Below are positions 1 through 13,089 of a stretch of 64,000 nucleotides of DNA, piece after piece. The DNA is taken from assembly GCA_027704905.1 (NCBI GenBank), contig CM051007.1:19093059-19157058 (forward strand), written 5' to 3'. This DNA is from Muraenolepis orangiensis. Taxonomy: Eukaryota > Chordata > Actinopteri > Gadiformes > Muraenolepididae. The translations under genes were made by a program, and so were the position numbers. Positions within the stretch are counted from its first letter, which is position 1; each line of letters begins with the position of its first letter. The notes under the pieces are model-generated. The model searched no databases. It was not told the origin of the DNA and saw only the letters and a list, made by a program, of their open reading frames with translations.

Positions 1-90
1 TTCCTGTCACCCGGCCCCTGTATTTATATATTCATCTTCATATCTGCCCTCTGTGTCACCTGCTAATACTCCTGTCAGGAGGACTTATCT

Positions 91-147
<57 letters not shown>

Positions 148-224
148 CTGCATTCCCCTCCCCGCCGATCTTAGCCTGTCAAACCACCAGCACTTCCCTT
201 TCACTGCAAGACACACACACACAC

Positions 225-274
<50 letters not shown>

Positions 275-2051
275 AACCACTCACAGTGTTCATTTACATA
301 CACACTTGTGTGACGTTCGCTTGCACGCATTTGCAATTATTTTTTTGGTCCTCCCCGCCAATTGGCTACCAGACAATTTTCATTTACACCGACCCCTCGC
401 TAACCGACCCCTTGCTAGGCCCCCGCGGTGCCCTGCCGCTAATGTACACGCGGCTAATGGCGACGGTTTAGCCTGATGAATAATTCACACAGCGGCGGCG
501 GCGGCCTAGCGCTGTATGTGACTGATTGTCACCGTCACCGAGGGCGGCTGATTAATCTCACCTCGGCTCTGCTCTTTCCCTCTTTTTTTTTCCCCCCCAC
601 ATTTCATATTCAGCCTTTTTATTTTTTGTCCTTTCTTCTTCTTCTTCTGCTCTCCCTTAAATCCTTGTGAATATTCAGGGGAACGAGGGGTTGTCATTAG
701 GGCTAATTGCGTGTTGTCGCTATACTAGGGTGTCTTATTACCTCCCACCCCTCATCCTCCCTCATACTCCCCTCATGCTCCTCTCATGCTCCTCTCATCC
801 TCCCCTCGTCCTCCTCTCATCCTCCCCTCATCCTTCTCTCATCCTCCTCTCATCCTTCTCTCATCCTCCCCTCATCCTCCTCTCATCCTCCCTCATCCTC
901 CTCTCATCCTCCCCTCATCCTCCTCTCATCATCCCTCATCCTCCTCTCATCCTCCTCTCATCCTCCCCTCATCCTCTCTCATCCTCCTCTCATCCTCCTC
1001 TCATCCTCCCCTCATCCTCCTCTCATCATCCCTCATCCTCCTCTCATCCTCCCTCACCCTCCTCTCATCCTCCCTCATCCTTCTCTCATCCTCCCTTATC
1101 CTACCTCTTTTATTCCCTCATCCTCCTCATCCTCCTCTCATCCTCTCTCCTCCCTCATCCCCCGCTCTTCCTCATTCATCCTCCCTCATCCTCCTCTCAT
1201 CCTCTTCTCATCCTCCCCTCATCCTCCTCTCATCATCCCTCATCCTCCTCTCATCCTCCCCTCATCCTCTCTCATCCTCTCTCATCCTCCTCTCATCCTC
1301 CTCTCATCCTCCCTCATCCTCCTCTCATCATCCCTCATCCTCCTCTCATCCTCCCTCATCCTTCTCTCATCCTCCCTTATCCTACCTCTTTTATTCCCTC
1401 ATCCTCCCTCATCCTCCTCTCATCCTCTCTCCTCCCTCATCCCCTGCTCTTCCTCATTCATCCTCCCTCATCCTCCTCTCATCCTCTTCTCATCCTCCCC
1501 TCATCCTCCTCTCATCATCCCTCATCCTTCTCTCATCCTCCTCTCATCCTCCCCTCATCCTCCTCTCATCCTCCCCTCATCCTCTCTCATCCTCCTCTCA
1601 TCCTCCTCTCATCCTCCCCTCATCCTCCTCTCATCATCCCTCATCCTCCTCTCATCCTCCCTCACCCTCCCCTTATCCTCCTCTCATCCTCCCATCCTCC
1701 TCTCATCCTCCTCCTCTCATCCTCTCTCCTCTCTCATCCTCCGCTCTTCCTCATTCATCCTCCCTTATCCTCCCTCTTCCTCCCCTCATCCTCCTCTCAT
1801 CCTCCCATCCTCCTCTCATCCTGCTTCTCTCATCCTCTCTCCTCCCTCATCCTCCGCTCTTCCTCATTCATCCTCCCTTATCAATCCTCCCTCTTCCTTC
1901 CCTCATCCTCCTCTCATCCTCCCATCCTCCTCTCATCCTGCTTCTCTCATCCTCTCTCCTCCCTCATCCTCCGCTCTTCCTCATTCATCCTCCTCTCATC
2001 CTCCTCTCATCCTCCTCTCATCATCTTTCTCTCCTCCTCTCTCCTCTCCAG
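1..2051 (+). other. ptpru: PTPRU intron upstream of exon A
   Basis: Noncoding. It holds two (AC)n arrays (92-143 and 211-272) separated by 67 bp, unique sequence at 280-720, and the pyrimidine minisatellite listed separately. The long open frames here are repeat artefacts. Confidence 0.75.
730..2048 (+). repeat. Pyrimidine minisatellite (TCATCCTCC / TCATCCTCCTC units) in PTPRU intron
   Basis: About 1.3 kb of imperfect units built on CTCATCCTC, almost purely pyrimidine on the + strand. Higher-order repeats are visible: the block with CTCTCCTCCCTCATCC and CGCTCTTCCTCATTCATCC recurs near 1143, 1424, 1727, 1840 and 1960. It runs directly into the exon A acceptor. It lacks stops in several frames, giving Ser/Leu/Pro/His ORFs that are not genes. 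Confidence 0.9.
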
Positions 2052-2177
2052 CCCTGTCTGCAGTACTGGCCTGAGCCCGGCCTGCAGCAGTTCGGCCCCA
2101 TGACGGTGGAGCTGCTGTCGCGCACCGCCGACGATGACGTCATCATCCGCCTCTTCAGAGTCCAGAACATCATGCGG
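2052..2177 (+). CDS. ptpru: PTPRU D2 exon A (fourth from last)
   Basis: 126 bp, 42 codons, phase 0 at both ends. The acceptor is the CAG ending at 2051, preceded by a very long pyrimidine tract. The donor is GTAGGT at 2178. It encodes PCLQYWPEPG through FRVQNIMR, the segment before the WPD-like part of D2. Confidence 0.88.
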
Positions 2178-2210
2178 GTAGGTGCACCACTCCCCCTTCC
2201 ACCCCCTAAG

Positions 2211-2257
<47 letters not shown>

Positions 2258-2699
2258 ATCAATATATATATCAATATAATATCTATATATATAGATATAT
2301 ATAAAACACTATAAACAATATATATACTTGAACAATTGGTTCGATTTTGGTGCAGATCCGGATTTTTTGGAGTATTTTTATATTTTGTCGTCCCTACCTG
2401 TGCTGCATTTCTCCTTTTGAAATCCTCGGTCCCCCGTCCACCTGTTCCCTCAGGCCACAGACACCCCCTCCCCCCCCCCTCCCCCCCCTCCACCACCCGT
2501 CAGCAAACCAAGGGCCCGCGGAAATTAATGATATAGCAACTGTGAGCTGCGGTTATAAATGGGATGAATACGCGCATTTATCACAATAAGTATATGAAAT
2601 TATGACAAATGCCGCCGCGCGTGGTTCTTGGCGCCGCACAGGACCACGACTGTCAAATGCGTTTACATTCCCACAGAACAGTTATTTGATTTGTACAGC

Positions 2700-2757
<58 letters not shown>

Positions 2758-3285
2758 CTCACGCCTCGTTTCGACCCGCAATTATTCCGAGTCGACGCCT
2801 ACCCTGAGTGAGCGCTACCTTCCCCAGAGATCAGAGTGGGTGTTTTTTAGGGATACATTAGGACCTCTAACTCTTAACGCCCCACACGCCCCACTCTCAT
2901 AACATTGTCATTAACATTACACTGTCATACATGCTGGACTTTCTGGACTCATATTCATTACTCATTACGGTCACTGCACTGTTCTGCACTGTATTCATGA
3001 TGCTGCTGCACTACTGGCACTTTAAAATGCTTTTAAATGCTTTTGGCACAATATAACACATGTACATCCTCATCCATCAGTCACATAATTGTTATTTTTT
3101 TTATTTTCTTTTGTGTATAGTATTATTATTGTGTTCTAGAATTTCAAATCTTGAATCTTGAATCCTCCGCAATGACAAGCGGCGATACAGTTGATGTCAG
3201 GGAGGCGTGTTTTAAGGAACACAAGGCTTTTTATTCTATTAGACATGCCAAGCACTCTCCTCTGTGATGTGTGTGTGTATACCAG

Positions 3286-3346
<61 letters not shown>

Positions 3347-3372
3347 CCTAGCCCTCTCCCCTTTTTTTTGTG

Positions 3373-3408
<36 letters not shown>

Positions 3409-4079
3409 GCCCAGCACTCTCCCCTTTTCTGTGTTGTGTGTGTGAGGGACACTAGCGCAACAGCCCCAGTCTCCTGTCATCCCTGTCTTCCGCAGCACCT
3501 CCTGGTTAGCCCCTAACACCACATCTTTGACAAGTAGCCGCTCTTAGCTGACAACCCCCCCCCCCCCCCCCATTACCATCCCTCCACCCCCCCAAGCTGT
3601 TAGCCTCTACACCCGCCCCCCTCTACCCCACCCCAACGCCTCCCGTTACTTCACCCCTGTCGCATTAGCCAAATCCTACCCTGTTAGCGGCCGCCGTCGC
3701 TCCCTATCCTTTCCGCCCCGCTGACCCCTCCTCCGCGGCTGGAGAGCGAGACAAACAACCTAATGCCATGTCGGACACCCACCCCCCCTGTCCCCCGTCC
3801 CCTGCCCCCGCCCATCCCCCGCAGGATGCCCAGCCGGAGCGGACAGCCGGCACGGAGCAAGAGGACAATAGTGGCGGCCCCGCTAGGAAGGTATAAATTA
3901 TATTTCTCAGTATAAACACACGCTTCACGCTTCAGTGGTGAAGTGAGTGTGAAGCCAGGTGTAGCGTAGCGCCCAGGGACCCCCACAGTGACGGCGACCG
4001 GCGGCAGGAAGAAAACTTGGATGTGGATCAAATGGAAAGTGCGCCGAAATTATGCCCGGCCTGATCGAGACAACCGCAG

Positions 4080-4157
<78 letters not shown>

Positions 4158-5921
4158 TCATTCATTCATTTTCTCTTGTCCTTTTGTGATGCTGTCCCCT
4201 GCGGCCCTGGCGCTACGCTACCTAGCTCCAGGAGGGCCAGCTGGTGGTGCGCCACTTCCAGTTCCTGCGCTGGTCCCCGTACCGCGACGTGCCCGACTCC
4301 AAGAAGGCCTTCATCAGCCTGCTGGCCCAGGTGCACAACTGGCAGCTCGAGTGCGGCGAGGGTCGAACCATCGTCCACTGCCTGTGAGTACTACACGCAC
4401 ACACGCACACACGCACACGCACACACACACGCACAAACACACGCACAAACACACACACTGACTCAAACATTGCTCATGGCTCACCGCCGATGTGTTCCGA
4501 CAGGCTATCAGAGTTGGCGCTGTCACAGTTCAAAAACCCACGGCGGGGTCTTTTTATTTTTTCTGGTAATAACACAAACTCTCAGAGAGTTTTCCGAGAG
4601 CAGGAAGCCGTCAGCCGTGGAGCTTGTGTGTGAAAGTTGGCTTCCCCCCCCCCCGCCCCCCCCTCCCCCGATGGGTTCATGAAGTTCCATCAAAATTTAA
4701 AACAAACTCCCGGGCGGGCGGGTCAACATTAGATATAAACACTTTAAAAAAAAGTGGAAAATGGTAGAAAGATGTGATGGAGTGCTGTGAGGCGTCCCTC
4801 ACCTCGAGGGTAACACCTCAGCTGTCCAGCCGCCTGCCGGACATCTCCATGTCTGATCCAAAAGTATGTAGTCGTCCCCCCCCCCCCCCCGCCCCATCCC
4901 TCGTGTTGGGAATGGGAGCGCCACTCCGGTATGTGTCTTTCAAGTCTGGACGCCAGTTGGCCTTTTTCTCACAGAGCATCCTTGATCTGAACTCAAGCTG
5001 TGGCATCGAGCCCCTCCCTCCTCCTCCTCCTCCTCCTCCTCCTCCTCCTTCTCCTCGTCTGCCCTGGGCTATTTCACTAGTTGCACTATGAAATATTTGC
5101 ACTGTGCCCAGTATATCAATGTCCTCTTTTTTATCTTTATGTGTGACTTGTTCTGTGAACCTTAATCTTGAATCTTATTTCAAAGTGATTTGTAAAGTAT
5201 TTTTGGACTGTTGGCCCCTGAAGAGATGTCATTTAAAATCAGTTTCTTTGTTCTTCTTATGAGTGTGTTCAATGTATGAAGTATGTAAAAGAAGATTAAA
5301 AAATATTTAAATAAGTACCTTGAAAGTATTTATTGAGATACTTCCTGACTGCTTCCTCTTTGACATCACTCTCTCTCTCTCCCCCCCCTCTCAATCTCTC
5401 TCTCCCCCCTCAATCTCTCTCTCTCTCTCTGTTTCTCGCTTTCTTTCTCTCTCCCACCGTCTCTCTCTCTCTCTCTCCTCCTCCCTCCCTCTCTCTCTCC
5501 CCATCCTTCTCTCTCCCCCTTCTCTATCTTGCTTTATCTCTCTCTCCCTCTCTCCCCCTCCCTTCCTTTCTCCCTCTCCCTCTCTCTTTGTCTCTGTCTC
5601 ACTCCCTTTCAAACTCTGTACCTCTTTGTTCGCTCGCTTTCTCTCTCTCTCTCCCTCCCTCCCTCTTTCTTGCTATCTATCTGGCTTTCTCTCCGTCGCT
5701 CTCTCTCTCTCTCTCTCTCTCGCTTTCTCTCTCTCGTTTTCCCTCCCTCCCTCCCTCCGTGGCGTAGGAATGGCGGCGGGCGGAGCGGCACGTTCTGCGC
5801 CTGCACCATGATCCTGGAGATGATCCGACACCACAGCGTGGTGGACGCCTTCTTCGCCGCCAAGACGCTGCGCAACTCCAAGCCCAACATGGTGGAGACC
5901 ATGGTAAAGAGAGAGAGAGAG

Positions 5922-6003
<82 letters not shown>

Positions 6004-6201
6004 CAGGTGAAAGGAAAGGAAAGGGGAGATGCTCTCTGTTTTGTATTTGTCTCACTATTTGTCTCTCCCCCCCCCGTGTTCCCGTCTGGCGCCGCTCTTG
6101 ACCTGAAACCGTGTGTTCTGGTTTCTTTCTTTCCCCAGGAGCAGTACCGCTTCTGCTACGAATTGGCCTTGGAATACCTGGATTGCCTGGATGCCAGATA
6201 A
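2052..6201 (+). CDS. ptpru: PTPRU (receptor-type tyrosine phosphatase U), last four coding exons, 3' partial
   Basis: Four exons joined by GT-AG introns (2052-2177, 4226-4383, 5768-5903, 6139-6201) give one open frame of 160 codons and a TAA stop. The protein is the C-terminal part of the D2 domain of an R2B-class receptor tyrosine phosphatase, a single-pass cell-surface adhesion receptor (MAM, Ig and FNIII ectodomain, two cytoplasmic phosphatase domains). Visible motifs in order are QYWPEPG, FRVQNI, VRHFQFLRW, YRDVPDSKKAF, the D2 P-loop HCLNGGGRSGTF, FFAAKTLRN and the C-terminal ALEYLDCLDAR. From memory of the family, FFAAKTLRN and the FRVQNI segment fit PTPRU better than PTPRK, PTPRM or PTPRT. 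The P-loop HCLNGGGRSG departs from the active HCSAGxGRTG form, as D2 domains of this class normally do, so this part is regulatory rather than catalytic. All upstream exons lie outside the window. Which teleost duplicate this is (a or b) cannot be told here. Confidence 0.9.
2178..4225 (+). other. ptpru: PTPRU intron between exons A and B
   Basis: Contains an AT-rich (TA)n stretch (2214-2330), (CAA)n at 2698-2757, a LINE 3' end (listed), (TG)n at 3289-3345 and 3377-3405, a C-rich unique part (3550-3900), and (CT)n at 4080-4153 about 70 bp before the exon B acceptor. Confidence 0.75.
2880..3167 (+). mobile_element. LINE 3' UTR fragment (family shared with eight other copies in this window)
   Basis: Contains the family signature GCACTGTATTCATGATGCTG followed by GCACTACTGGCACTTTAAAATG, and ends in TTGAATCTTGAATC, the likely 3' tail of the element. 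It lies in sense with PTPRU inside an intron. Only the 3' noncoding part is present, a typical 5' truncation. Confidence 0.7.
4226..4383 (+). CDS. ptpru: PTPRU D2 exon B (third from last)
   Basis: 158 bp, entering in phase 0 after the acceptor TAG at 4223-4225. It leaves two bases of the Leu codon after HC, with donor GTGAGT at 4384. It encodes LQEGQLVVRHFQFLRW, YRDVPDSKKAF and the GRTIVHC strand leading into the P-loop. The in-frame TAG at the acceptor prevents any read-through frame upstream, so a simple ORF scan misses this exon. Confidence 0.9.
4384..5767 (+). other. ptpru: PTPRU intron between exons B and C
   Basis: Contains a CA/CG-rich repeat (4390-4460), short C-tracts, (CCT)n at about 5018-5050, unique AT-rich sequence (5090-5360) and nearly 400 bp of CT-rich simple sequence (5370-5757) leading to the exon C acceptor. 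No other exon was seen. Confidence 0.75.
5768..5903 (+). CDS. ptpru: PTPRU D2 exon C, encodes the D2 P-loop
   Basis: 136 bp, acceptor TAG at 5765-5767 and donor GTAAAG at 5904. The first base completes the Leu codon split by the previous intron. It then encodes NGGGRSGTFCA, ILEMIRHH, FFAAKTLRN and MVETM. Its length is not a multiple of three, so skipping it would shift the frame. A CT-rich tract lies immediately upstream and a (GA)n tract immediately downstream. Confidence 0.92.
5909..6003 (+). repeat. (GA)n microsatellite just after PTPRU exon C donor
   Basis: About 95 bp of GAGA with small interruptions, starting five bases after the exon. It is complementary to the (CT)n part of the upstream intron (5698-5721 and flanking CT-rich sequence). 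Confidence 0.95.
6139..6201 (+). CDS. ptpru: PTPRU terminal coding exon D with stop
   Basis: The acceptor follows a strong pyrimidine tract (TTTCTTTCTTTCCCCAG, ending at 6138). It encodes EQYRFCYELALEYLDCLDAR and the TAA stop at 6199-6201. This matches the usual end of R2B phosphatases, which stop shortly after the last D2 helix. Confidence 0.92.
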   Translation, partial: EQYRFCYELALEYLDCLDAR

Positions 6202-7800
<1,599 letters not shown>

Positions 7801-8210
7801 GGGGATGGGGAGCGAGGGGGGGAGGGGGGAGGGGAGGGGAGGGGAGGGAGGGGAGGAAGGGGAGGGAGTTCAGCATCTGCATGCTAGTCTTACGTGTTCC
7901 ATTGCGGTGTGTGACCCCACCCCAACCCACACACCACCCCCCCCCCCCCCCCTACCCACACACCACACCCCCCCCCCCCCCTCCCCCTCTGGTCGGGCTT
8001 CAGTGGGGGCGGAGTTACTGCTATGTCTAATCTCTCGGAGGAGCGAGAGAGAGAGAGAGAGATGCTCTAAAAGAATAACAAACGTATTGCTGTGAGAAAA
8101 AAGGGAAAAAAAAATAACGAATCGTGATCCCGTTCACTCACACACTAAATTTGTATTTATTCAATGTGTTTGATTTTCTATAGAGTGTATAAAAATTAAA
8201 AAGAAATAAA

Positions 8211-10163
8211 ACAAACAAACAAAAAAAGATATCTATATACAGTATGTACATACATATTATATATATAGACTATCCTGTTGCTTAACATTTGCTTGTGGTT
8301 TTTTTTGTTTCAAAATCTGGTGTTCGGCGTGAGAGAGAGTGTGACCTTCTGCTTTTTACACACTTTTTTTTTTTAAAGTGTGAATTCATGGATTTTTCTG
8401 GTGAGATTTGTGGTAGAAAGGTTGATTGGGTGCTCGTGGCGTGGAAAACCAGTTTCCAGCAATTCCCCCCCCCGCCGCCCCGCCCCCCCGCCAAAAAAAA
8501 TGCCACTGTTTCCTTTTCCTGTGACCTATGATTTAATTCAGTTCTTATCTTTTAATTAGCAACTTTCATTAACTATTTATTTATTTATTTATTTCGTTCT
8601 TTATTTTATTTTTTTTTACAGCTTACATACAGACCCGCGGTGTTGGCTTTGAGTCATCTCTGCCCTTTAATGGGAGAGGCCCGGCGAGGTATATATATAT
8701 ATCGACTGCAGGTCCGTCTCACTTTGTCTGCGTACAGATGATGTCACGTCCTGATGTCACGTCCTCTTGTCACGTCCTGTCCCTGCCGGCCGATAAGATG
8801 TGCTCTTTATTTGTGCCTGGCTCTCTGCATTCCCCCCCCCCCCCCCTCCTCCCCCCCCACCTGCTCCCTAGTCGAGGATAGGGAGGAAACTAAATGAACT
8901 CCTGGAACAATTAGGGCCATGCCGCCTTTGAGGTCAAAGGTCACACAGGGGCAAGGCCTTATGCATTGGCTAACTTTTAGCGGCGGGAAAAAAACGTGGA
9001 TTTTTCTTTGTATGTGTGTCTATACAGCTAATAGATCTTGGGACGCTGTAGCGAGGTGATGAATAGCGGAATACGGTGTAAAAGCGTCATAGTAGCCATT
9101 GTGCTCGCCGTATAGCGACAAAACACAGAGAAAAGGTTGCACAAAGCCCAAACATCTGCTTAAGAGAGATTACAGAAGCCTGGAAGTCTATTCTGCATTG
9201 TGTTTGTTTGCCTTTAAGGGGAATGTAAACCACACTGGACTAATGTTTCTAATTACTCTAGAGGCTTTTTAGATGAGGTGGAGGGGGGGGGGGGGGGTGG
9301 CTGCTCCTCTTGGGGACATTGAGAGTTTGTAGAGTTGGTAGAGCAATAAAAACAAAACATTTCTTAAGAAAGAAAGAATTTAATTGCATGGTATCAAGGG
9401 ATCCGTATCTATAGTTTAAGTATTCATAGCAGAGGCTATTGTCATCACATTATCAGGCAGGCACACGCACACACATACATATATACACACACATGCACCC
9501 ACACACACACATATATACGCGCATGCACAATGTGAGGTATCTTAATGGCCCCACGGAGTACAAGGCTGTACATAAAGGATAGCAACTCGACGACCTCAAT
9601 TCCAACAGCTGGAGATCAATCTCTGTTGTTTTGTTATTGACAGAAGCCTCCCCCAGCAGCAAGATAACAACCCCTTACCATTGTGTGATTGTGTGCCTCT
9701 TTTTGGCATTTGGAAAAATCACACAGCAGCCACGCTCATCTCTGCAGGGAGGCAACGCGACAGCCTGGCTTGTTTGACTACAGACTGTACCGTGTAAGCC
9801 AACGTGGGAGTGGCGGCGGCGGTTGGACCCAGCACCTTGCCATCACCGACACCACAGCACCACAACCAATCAGTCAGCACGGGGGGGGGGGGGGGGGGGA
9901 CAGCTGGCGCCTGCAGAAGCCTGCTGTATGCACAAAGTCCTCTGGGGCGCCTCGGCAGGCAACCGGCTCCAACCTCCTTATCGCTCGTACGCAGACCCCG
10001 GAACATATCAGATTCTTCAAATGTCAGCCACTGGATCCAGGGGAAACGGGGGAGAGGGGCGGAGGCTGGGGGGGGGGGTTGATTGACAGATAGGGTTGGG
10101 ATGGTGGGACTTGGCCGAGTTCCCGAGCTAGCAGCTGACGAGCATGGAAACGTGTGTTGTATA

Positions 10164-10202
<39 letters not shown>

Positions 10203-12224
10203 CAAGTGGACAGAAGCTTGGGATCATCATGATAAACACCATCGGGTCGGTGTTATAGCTACTCCGCTCTCCGACACCAGATCCACGGCAGGTGGTGCAG
10301 GTCAGTAGCGAGGGACGGGTCTTGGCGTAGTAGCGTATGTTTTTCCCCCCATAGGACTGACTTGAGGAGCCAATTAAAGCTTCCTCCATATGGACGTGTC
10401 TCACCTTTGGTCCTGACGTTGCATCTCCAGAATTGAATTATGAATCACTTTTAGCAAGGTAGGTGTAGGTGTTTGTGAGATCAAGCCCATTGTTCCTTTA
10501 GGCATCCTCCCCCCCCCCCTGTGGGGTTGTATACAGTATGTCTAGGTTGTAGAAGCTAAAGGATGAATAGAGCCCCATAAAAGGGGGGAATTGTGACAGC
10601 AATGTATGCAGAGATAAAACGGTTTACTCTGAACACAACTTGATCGGGAACATAACAACATTAAGCAAGGTGGGGGGGGGGGATATATATTTTCCTCAGC
10701 TAGTTTGGGTACTTTAAGCTAAAGATGGGGATTTTGTTGTTGTTATTGGAGTGCCTGTGTCTATCTGGGTTCTTCTCTTTCAACTTTCAAGTGTGCCTTG
10801 GTTAATGGACTCCAGCAGTCGCTTTCAAGAGGCAGCTCGTCACCAAGACCGTTCCTGGAATATCTGACAATCAAATTAGATCAAACAGACATAAAAAAGG
10901 AAGGAAGAAAGCAGCAAAGGACAATGGCTCATCAACTACCAAGTTAATGAATATTCTGTCTGTGGCTGCTTCACTCTCTCTCTCCCTGGCTTTCTGAGTG
11001 TCCACGCAGGTGTACATGATTAGCAATAATGACAAATGGAACATAATTTGCTTGTCATTGGCTAATGGTATTTTCAATGGTATTTTGATAATGCTATTAT
11101 TAATTGGACAAAGACTGCAATTTTTTTTCCAAAATGAGCGAGGCATAACTGGCGACAAGAAATGTTCAGTTTTCAGATCCAGTACGGCAAGCGCCATTGG
11201 TTAGATCAGGATTGCTGGTGGTGTGGCTGGTGCACGTATGTTCTTCTCAAAGTGTGTTAGTGTGTGAGAGAGACCATTTGATGTGTGATGATGGCTTCTG
11301 GCGAAGTGTAGGATATGTGGAGGGGTAACGTAATGATAGCCTTTTCATGGTGTGATCTAAAGAGGGCTCAAAGAGGTGAGACGGAGTGCCCAGGGAAAGT
11401 TAATAATGACCCCGCATTATCCTGAGGGCTAGACTGAAAATGGCCCAGCTTTTGCTTTCTCCCCTTGTCACCAACCGCCGCTGCCTGCTAAAGTGTAAGG
11501 GTAGTAAAGTGACCCACCACATCGCCAGAAATTCGTCAATCTAGGCACGACGCTATGCACTAGTCTGTACGGCTGGTGCTTTTCCGTCATGACAAACCAA
11601 AATGAGCTGCCTCCCTCTCGGCGTCTGTAGTCAGAAGCGTTGTGTAAATCCCCCGGTGGTAAAGTGTTAACGACACTCCTTCATAAGAAAGTCCCTTTGA
11701 ACAGCTCGTCGGGGGAACGACTGATCAAATTGCCGCCCGAATGGAGAGTCAAGCCAAGGTTCCAAGATGCATCCCAACTCCCCAACCCCCAGCCCCGCCC
11801 CCAGCCCCCCCCCCCCCCTCCCCCCCAGCCCTCATCACCCTCCTCCTTGGCAGCAGAGTACATTCTCATCCTGCGTGACAGCGTTTGGGCCAGAGTGGCT
11901 ATTTGCCCAGTGACTGGGAGACAAATGACCCTTTATGCCGCCAGACGGAGATTAATGCCCCACTGTTGAGGACCTGCTACGAATGCCTGCATCTATTGAC
12001 GAGGGCGAGTACCAAGATTGATGCACAATCGTTACGTGTTAACTTTGCTTGGAAAAAGAAAAGGGAAAAAAAGGTGTACATTTCATAAAGCTACTTGCTT
12101 AGGGGCCGTGGTCTTTTTGATTGTTATTTGTATTATTTGTATGAGGAGAGAGAGTGCCCCACCTCCCAGTCCACCTCATGTCACGGCACGGTTCTTCAGG
12201 TTATGCCGTTTTGTTTGAAGTTTT
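8211..12224. other. Intergenic sequence downstream of PTPRU
   Basis: No coding exon recognised. It contains a TTTA repeat (8577-8595), homopolymer C and G runs (8831-8848, 9282-9298), CA/TA-rich sequence at 9461-9520, (TA)n at 10167-10202, and stretches of AT-rich unique sequence (for example 10980-11200). The 11750-11830 part is C-rich. Nothing else can be supported. Confidence 0.6.
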
Positions 12225-12864
12225 ATATAGATTCAAGATTCAAAATGTTTAGTTTCCATTTGCATTGGAATGCTTGCTTACTCCCCATTCCCTCATGCAG
12301 TATGAATGTCTACAACAATACTATACTTACTATACAACACTATACTATAACAATTATGTACACAACAAAAATAACAATAAAGTAACTGATGGATGATATA
12401 TACATATGGTGAATGCATTTTAAAGTGCCAGTAGTGCAGCAGCATCATGAATACAGTGCAGTACAGGGCAGAACAGTGCAGTAACTGTAATGAGTCCAGC
12501 AAGTCCAGCAATGTATGATAGTGTTATGTAATATAATATGGGTGACAAGGATAGTGGCAGCACTCCAGCACTAGCAGTTCAGTACGGGCACTGCCTGTGG
12601 ATAAAAACTGTCCTTGAACCTAGTAGTCCTTGTACAGATGTTGCGGAACTGGCGACAGGACCGCAGGGTGGAGAAGAGATGGTGGCCCAGGGTGGTTGTG
12701 GTCCTTTGTGATGGAGATGGCCTTATTCTCGTCCTAAAGATCTGATCAATGCATGGAAGTGCACACCCGATGATCTTTTCTGCAGTGATGCCACTCGTTA
12801 GAACACTCTCTATACAGCATGTGACACATAGATCATGCTGTCCCTCTATAGTATAGAGTGCCAA
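12225..12864 (-). mobile_element. LINE, 5'-truncated copy with the end of the reverse transcriptase ORF and 3' UTR
   Basis: Read on the minus strand, 12571-12864 encodes the C-terminus of a non-LTR retrotransposon polyprotein, including CRQFRNICTRTTRFKDSFYP, a motif typical of CR1/L2/Rex-like LINEs near their stop. It is followed by the same 3' UTR found at 2880, 27775, 44285, 49620, 60970, 61900 and 62825. The 3' UTR carries CATTTTAAAGTGCCAGTAGTGC (plus-strand reading) and ends in GATTCAAGATTC. It is the longest copy of this family here and links the noncoding copies to a LINE. The clade (Rex1/Babar or L2) is not settled. Confidence 0.75.
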
Positions 12865-13089
12865 GAAGAACAGGAGGCGTCAGCTCCTGTGTGGTGAACA
12901 ATTTGAAACTTGTTTGAACCGGTTTGGAAGCTGCCAAGATGTTGACTCTTGAGCTGTACCACTACACCCGTTTCACAAATTCTCAAACCCCAAGCCATGC
13001 TACTGCCTCTATTTTGGCTGGAACTCGCAAGCCGCCGGGGTTCTTTACACATGACGGAAGCCGACCGCAAAAATAAATACACTTAAATA

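Noticed and set aside
667..2279. Three overlapping Ser/Leu/Pro/His-rich ORFs of 450-500 codons
   Set aside because: They are the open frames of a pyrimidine minisatellite in an intron. All three frames are open together, and only the last 42 codons before 2178 (exon A) are real protein.
3684..4031. Minus-strand ORFs over the C-rich intron part
   Set aside because: Low-complexity composition, no domain motif, no splice or start evidence, inside an intron of PTPRU.
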